Part shown: positions 58,861 through 64,000 of the stretch, piece by piece
Position numbering within the stretch: position 1 is the stretch's first letter
Layout: every line of letters starts with the position of its first letter
Assembly: GCA_000827325.1 (NCBI GenBank)
Contig: KN832871.1
Location: 1,240,001-1,304,000, forward strand
DNA from: Oidiodendron maius Zn
Lineage: Eukaryota; Ascomycota; Leotiomycetes; Myxotrichaceae
DNA: 64,000 nt
Reading direction: 5' to 3'
Position numbers and translations under genes: made by a program
The notes under the pieces: model-generated
What the model was told of the DNA's origin: nothing
The model's input: only the letters and a program-made list of their open reading frames with translations
Database searches by the model: none

Positions 58861-61510
58861 ATGGGTCGGCTCGTGTGGTACGCTGGAGTAAGTGTTTTAT
58901 TAATCTCATAGCTCTGTGTTTCGCAGTTGACGATTGTAGGTCTCTACGGTTCTGGCAGCTGGCGTGGTCGCTTCTGCTTTCAATCAGCGGGCGAATTTCT
59001 ACTCGGCATGCGTTTATCTGCAGCAGAGCAATCTGTGTTTGATGGTACGTATCTTAGTGGATGGATGACTTGGTGGCAATGCTAATGCACTCAGGTTCTC
59101 ATCAACTTGATCCTCATCATCTATAGCAGTCTTATGTATGGCCTGCAGCGGCTCTGCTATGGGCAGCTCCGCCCCATAGAAATCGAGCAGCTATATGAGA
59201 AGGGATGGTTTGCAGTCACCGAGACTTGTTTGGCCATGACTATCTTTAGAGAAGAAGTTGGCCCATGGTTCTTGGTGATGTTTGTAGCCCTTATAACTGG
59301 GAAAGTCTGGGGGTGGATTGGTGATGGAAGAGTAGAGATCTTGGAACAACAACCCCCACCGAACCCACGACTATTCCATTTCCGCCTTTCCGTCTCTCTT
59401 ACCATATCCGTCCTCTACGACATTTGGATGATGTCCTATACCATTAGCACTGTCATACAGCAGGCGCGGCCAAATATGATGGTTATGTTTCTCTTCGAAT
59501 TCACCATATTGACAACTTCGTCAGTCTCAACCGCTATCCGATATCTCCTCTCGTTGCACGAAGCAAGGGTCGTCAAGCAGCAGACGAAGGAGAGATTGGC
59601 CGAGCGGCGCAGAGAACTCAGGGAAGAGAGAGCTGAGATGATAAGACAAAGGGAAGAAGCTGCGGCAAGCGGTGAAGAACATGATACTCAATCTCAAGAA
59701 CCTCTACCCTCTGAAGACGATGTTGAGGAGATGGATATTGAGGTGCCCGGTTGGGAGACAAAAGGTCAATGGATATTAACCCTTGACCTCATTACAGGTC
59801 AGTAGCACCAATTTTTTTGTGTGAACCTAGCTAACGTATGCAGATTTTGCGAAGCTGAGTATCTACTTGACCTTCTTCTTCATCCTCCTTCTGTTCTACG
59901 GCATTCCAATCCATATAATGCGAGATTTATTCATGACGACAAGATCATTCCTTAAACGACTCACGGCATTCCTTCGTTACCGTCGAGCAACACAGGACAT
60001 GAACAAGAGGTATGGAGATGCTACTGTGGAAGATATCGAAAGAGAGGATACATGTATCATTTGCCGGGAGCAGATGAGACCTTGGTCCGTCACAAACCCA
60101 CCAGAAGCTCCTGCAGCCCCAGGAGAAGCCGCACAAGTCCGACCTGCTCGACCTTCCGCTATTGTCAATGAAAGATCAAGGCCGAAGAAATTGCCTTGTG
60201 GGCATATTCTCCACCTTGGGTGTCTCAAGAGTTGGCTCGAGCGACAACAGGTCTGCCCAACATGCCGAAGACCTGTAGTAGAGAATGCCCAAGCAACACG
60301 AAATGCAACAAATAATGCAAACCAGGCTCCCCACGGTGCTCAACCACCAGCCGGAGATCAGCCAGAGGGTGCTGGACCAGAACCAGGCCCAGCTGAAGCA
60401 GCCGCTAGGCGTCGGATGCGTATACTTAACTTAGGACCGTTCAGGCTTGGGTTTGGCCAAGCAAATATTCAAGATCTTGCGGCCATCGGCCGAGATCAAC
60501 CTGCTGAGGACAATGCAGCCAGAGTGTACGGTCTAGAACTGGGCTTGGGTCGACGCCAACAGGCTCGTCAGACGCAGGCTCATCGACACGCTAATACGTC
60601 TAACCAGGCTTCTGTTCAAGACCGACTTCAACAAATTGAGCAGCATATCATGACAGAGATTCGCGGCCTTCAAGTAATGGACCAGGAACTTCAATTAGTG
60701 CGACTCTTGCAAGCCGAGCTAATGCGACTTCGTAGTTTGCAGGCCGGCGCTGCAGATCCACTGGCGACAAATATGCAAGCACAGGTTGGAGTGACAGGCC
60801 CGTGGCATGCACCGCCGTCTAACGTCTCACACTTACAGCGCCATGGGGCGCGTGGAGATACACTACCCATTCCAGCTGGAAGTGCAGACCTTCCACCGGG
60901 AGTAACCATCCCGGAAGGTTGGTCACTGCTTCCGTTACAGAGGTTAAATGGCCCTGGAACTGGACAACCAGGAATGAACTCTATACCTACTGCAAGACCA
61001 GTTCCTACACCTGCTTCCACGCAGCATAACACCAATTGGGCACCACACACATCTTCCCTTCCACGTAACCATAGTCTGAGAACAAATGTCGAGGCTATCT
61101 CTCAGGCATCATCCTCCAATTCATCCGATGCAAATGCTATCCACACCCCTTCGTCCACTAGCGCCGATCCGCCTAGACCCCCTGACTTACCTGTTCTTCC
61201 TCCCACTCTCCCAAATCGCATTCTGACAGCCAACACACCGACAGTGCCGAACGGATCAGACCCGCAAGCGCTACCAGATTGGGGATCGTCGCAACTATTC
61301 TCAAATTTACGCCAGACCACAGACGCTACCAGCGAACGTGAGAGTCTACAGCACGGGCTGAACAATTCAACGAGCACTGCTCCAATGAATGCAGGAATAT
61401 CCAGTTCTATAGCGAGACAAGACACAGAGCAGGATTCGGCGGCTTTGAGGAGAGAGACTGGGAAGACGAGAGCTGCTACAGTGGAGGATACTATTGATGA
61501 CGCGGATTGA
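58861..61510 (+). CDS. hrd1: Hrd1 ER membrane E3 ubiquitin ligase
   Basis: Four exons (58861-58887, 58940-59044, 59095-59797, 59844-61510) encode 833 residues. The first coding exon is 27 nt (MGRLVWYAG) and splices directly into [10 protein letters not shown], matching the usual Hrd1 start. The N-terminal ~280 residues contain the multi-spanning ERAD channel region ([57 protein letters not shown]). A RING-H2 finger spans about residues 349-419 (CIICREQM ... [24 protein letters not shown]), with an Ala/Pro-rich insert between its first and second cysteine/histidine pairs. The remaining 400 residues are disordered Gln/Asn/Pro/Ser-rich sequence. It ubiquitylates misfolded ER proteins for proteasomal degradation. 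Confidence 0.94.
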
Positions 61511-61967
61511 TCTCTCACGGAGCGTAATTATGTCACATTGCATGCTCGGCGTTTTAAATAGGCGTTGCCCTGTTGAATATCATGGTGGAGTTGTCCGTTA
61601 TGTACAGTACCTGTCATTCAAATTGAGTAGAAGTCTTCATGATTGAGTTGTTCAAAAGTAAAGTTGATTACTATCTAACATGGTACAGCTACCTGTCTAT
61701 GAGATTAAGTATCTGATTGTAACTAGATGGTAGTTGGGGAGCCTAATGTTAAGAATTCTCTTGGCACACTTATACAAACTTCTAATGATATCGCGTATTT
61801 CTGCTCGGTGGCATATCCCAATACATCACTCATCATACCTACTTTCATCCTCCCCTGTCAATGCATTTGAACGCCCCTCAAGCTTAACGGAGAGATAATT
61901 TCATGTATTTACGGTTATGGTCAACATTCTCAGCCCACTAACAATCCACTCCCCAACTGCTCTTCGA
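61511..61967. other. convergent 3' spacer
   Basis: 457 bp, AT-rich, between the convergent hrd1 and F-box-like genes. Presumably both 3' UTRs; nothing else seen. Confidence 0.45.
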
Positions 61968-62865
61968 CTATGAGACTGGATCATCGCCATTCAATTCCAT
62001 GCCCGCCTCTCGTATCTGCCTGAGCGCTCTGTGACATGCAGTCAACATTTCCCTCATGACATTAATCGATACCCAGTTCGAAATACTTAAGGCCATATAC
62101 TCATTAGGGCCCAACGGCGAGTATTTAAAATCCAGTTCCTGGAAACGCGCCAAGATGTCTGCACCGGTACAAGTGAAGGCCGGTCGGGGTGGCAATAGGC
62201 GCTGTGCGCTGGCATCATCGGGCTTATAGCTGCTATCGTTGATGAAGTAAATTCTGCTTAGCAGGGAGATGGTGGACCAGCGAAGGCCGCGCACGAAGAG
62301 CGAGCTGGCTAGGCACGACGACGGCCCGGGAACAATTTTTAGGCGATAGTTAATAGCTGTGATTAGGGGCGTTGGTAAGAGCTGCTTGAGTTGAGGAGAA
62401 GAGGGATAAAATATATTTAAGGGGACACACCCAGACAGATGACGAATGTATTATTGGCATAGAGAATAGGAATGCCCTCTTCATTAATGTCCTTGCAGGT
62501 CTGAAGGATAGCTACTGACGGGCGACGAGAACGCCAACTCGAGTTAAAATATTTATTGTCCACGGTCTCAATGTTAATCGGCACAGGGACGACAAGGAGG
62601 TGGTGGTATATCTACGGAATATTAGACGCATTTCAGTTGCTGGTTGACAGGCTCCCCTCGATCACAGGGTACAACATACTTCTAGACGAAGCTCGGCTGG
62701 CAATTCCATCAGTGGAAATAGGCCCTTAGTCCCGATGGTGCGTGGGACGGAGGGTTCGATGCTCATGGCCTTGACTCGGTCGATGAGGAGCTGGTCTTTC
62801 TCGGGCCGGCTGGTATAAAGTATGCCGTCACGTACAGGCTCAGAATCCTTATTCCTTAGGCCCAT
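61968..62865 (-). CDS. F-box-like/DUF7730-type fungal protein
   Basis: Assembled as three exons on the minus strand (62865-62680, 62611-62431, 62356-61968), 251 residues. The N-terminal part has the F-box-like start FPLMELPAELRLE, and splicing joins it to IYHHLLVVPVPI, giving the typical LPAELRLxIYxxLL pattern. This is followed by LQTCKDINEEGIPILYANNTFVI, which is the hallmark of a large, expanded family of fungal proteins. The second join (donor GTGTGT, second acceptor CACAG) is chosen because the nearer CAG leads to an early stop. The C-terminal third is less familiar. By family such proteins may act as ubiquitin-ligase adaptors, but no function is demonstrated. The exon model is plausible, not certain. 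Confidence 0.55.
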
Positions 62866-63172
62866 TTCTTGCAGTGATGATATTGGCCGGCACGAATGCT
62901 GGCGGGCAACGTTCGTGATCTGGTGACAGGCGACAAGGTACGTACCTTTGCCCCTCCTGTTGCTCTGTTGCACACAGCCGTGGCAGTCAATCACAAGACA
63001 AAGTTGGGGCCGTAGCTGCAGCTCGGACTTGCAGAAGCACTATGCGCAATGCTCGTATCCTGGGTTGGAGCACAGGCAGGTGGTTGAAGAGTTACGAATG
63101 TTGTAGGGGCGGACTGAGGGGTCATCCTATGAGGACGTCACCAACGCAGAAATGATGTTCACAGAGCTTCAC
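62866..63172. other. intergenic region
   Basis: 307 bp upstream of the F-box-like gene. Its minus-strand frame stays open up to 62994 but has no earlier ATG. Nothing recognised. Confidence 0.35.
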
Positions 63173-63490
63173 TTAGCGGCGGGGACCCCATATTGTCCCG
63201 TCCTGCCCAGGCACGTCGGTCGACCTTAATATCTCCCAAACATCCCTCAGGGCCTTTGCGTTGTGGCCCCTCTCCAACTCATATGTGTATGTTCTTATTG
63301 CGCCTGCAGCTCCCTTTTCATTTATTTTATATGCAAAGTGCATAGTGGCGTCGCAGCATTTCCGGCCGGTGCTGCTCCGTACCTGCCCCCTTCGCGGCTC
63401 CCCCGTCGCCCATGGAAACCCCAAGGATCTGGCCCATTCCTCCCGACGCAACAATAACCGCTTGTGCTCCTCACCGCTGCTGGCGTGCAT
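63173..63490 (-). CDS. small hypothetical protein, low confidence
   Basis: An ATG-started, unspliced 105-codon frame. The product is basic, with LRREEWARSLGFPW near the start, two adjacent cysteines (KCCD) and an alternating-strand-like TYTYELERG. No family is recognised. It faces away from glycogenin, with 66 bp between the two start codons, so it may instead be part of that gene's leader on the opposite strand. Confidence 0.3.
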   Translation of the reverse strand: MHASSGEEHKRLLLRREEWARSLGFPWATGEPRRGQVRSSTGRKCCDATMHFAYKINEKGAAGAIRTYTYELERGHNAKALRDVWEILRSTDVPGQDGTIWGPRR

Positions 63491-63556
63491 TTGAGGTGCG
63501 ATCGCTGGTTTCGGGACGGCTCGAAGGGCAATCTGCTGTTTCCATCAATTGCGGCA

Positions 63557-64000
63557 ATGGCTTCTTCAAGAGAAGATGTCTACGCGACGGTGAGCTCTCG
63601 TGGTTGTAGCAGCGCTGGGGACTCACAACGTTGCTGACTTTCTCTCCGTAGCTGCTCTTGAATGATTTTTATCTTCCAGGCAAGTTTGCACCTCAAATAG
63701 GAGGAAATGGTGCTGACGAGAGCTCTGGCACAGGTGCTTTGGTCCTGGCGCATTCCCTTCGCGATACGGGCACCACTCGGAAACTGGCAGTGCTCTATAC
63801 TGCAGATGGCGTTTCGACGGATGCATTGGCCGAGCTAAAGGTAGAGCCTTGAAAGACTTGTGCACCGCACCGCTGCATGCTCTAATACTTGGTAGAAGCT
63901 CTTCGACTACATTATTCCCGTTGAACGGATTGTGAACGACACCCCGGCCAACCTACACTTGATGGACCGCCCTGATCTGCATTCGACATTCACCAAGATC
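63557..64000 (+). CDS. glycogenin, 5' part (runs off the window)
   Basis: Exons 63557-63589, 63652-63679, 63734-63840 and 63896 to beyond 64000 give the first ~91 residues. The spliced N-terminus reads DVYATLLLNDFYLPGALVLA, followed by HSLRDTGTTRKLAVLYT, FDYIIPVERIVND, PANLHLM and DLHSTFTKI, the invariant opening of glycogenin (GT8 family). This self-glucosylating UDP-glucose transferase primes glycogen synthesis. The catalytic DxD motif lies beyond the window. The second exon is only 28 nt, and its intron begins with GC (GCAAGT) instead of GT; it must be removed to fuse LP to GALVLA. The third intron has an alternative acceptor three bases downstream. Confidence 0.9.

Overview
The window is nuclear DNA from a filamentous ascomycete (Pezizomycotina, quite possibly Eurotiomycetes). 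The evidence is short spliceosomal introns (about 45-120 nt, GTAHGT-like donors, CTAAC/CTGAC-like branch points, YAG acceptors), single-gene transcription units on both strands, pyrimidine-rich leaders, and fungal forms of Med15, Dus1, Afi1/MesA, Hrd1, Swc5 and a Whi5/Nrm1-type repressor. No operons, CRISPR arrays, rRNA or convincing tRNA genes were seen. Coding models were joined by hand from splice signals and reading-frame phase. The total coding length is a multiple of three in every complete model.

Layout. 1-15 kb: C-terminal end of a cut gene (1-288,+); tetraspan membrane protein (585-1306,+); Dus1 tRNA-dihydrouridine synthase (1701-3483,-); a Ser/Pro-rich protein with a candidate PP1-docking C-terminus like Bni4 (4491-7246,-); Swc5 (10214-11320,+); a divergent pair of kappa-class GST (11515-12440,-) and short-chain dehydrogenase (12830-13941,+), both ending in PTS1-like tripeptides. 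15-31.7 kb: Yta7/Abo1 (ATAD2-type) AAA-bromodomain ATPase, Mediator Med15, and a Whi5/Nrm1-like G1/S repressor, all on +.

31.7-50 kb: a relict fungal gene (32647-33114), then the divergent pair TFIIIA (-)/Rpb6 (+) with a perfect hairpin between them, S-formylglutathione hydrolase (+), Afi1/MesA DENN-type polarity protein (-), EF-hand light-chain-like protein (+), CorA-like membrane protein (-), LMBR1-like membrane protein (-), an uncharacterised conserved protein (+) and a family-16 methyltransferase (-).

50-64 kb: C2H2 zinc-finger transcription factor (-), a 6 kb gene-free interval, Hrd1 ERAD ubiquitin ligase (+), an F-box-like fungal protein (-), and the 5' end of glycogenin (+, runs off the window).

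Themes. Several genes act in transcription and chromatin (Swc5, Yta7, Med15, Whi5-like, TFIIIA, Rpb6, C2H2 factor) and cell polarity (Bni4-like, Afi1), but they look like independent neighbours rather than a cluster. Three very long GC-rich or low-complexity upstream regions (7.2-10.2, 20.3-24.9 and 52.9-58.9 kb) sit in front of regulatory genes. They contain many overlapping open frames on both strands that do not look coding. I found no unambiguous new system. The best candidates for follow-up are the putative peroxisomal GST-SDR pair, the TFIIIA/RPB6 hairpin promoter, and the uncharacterised 46970-48744 protein with a possible alternative Cys-rich tail.
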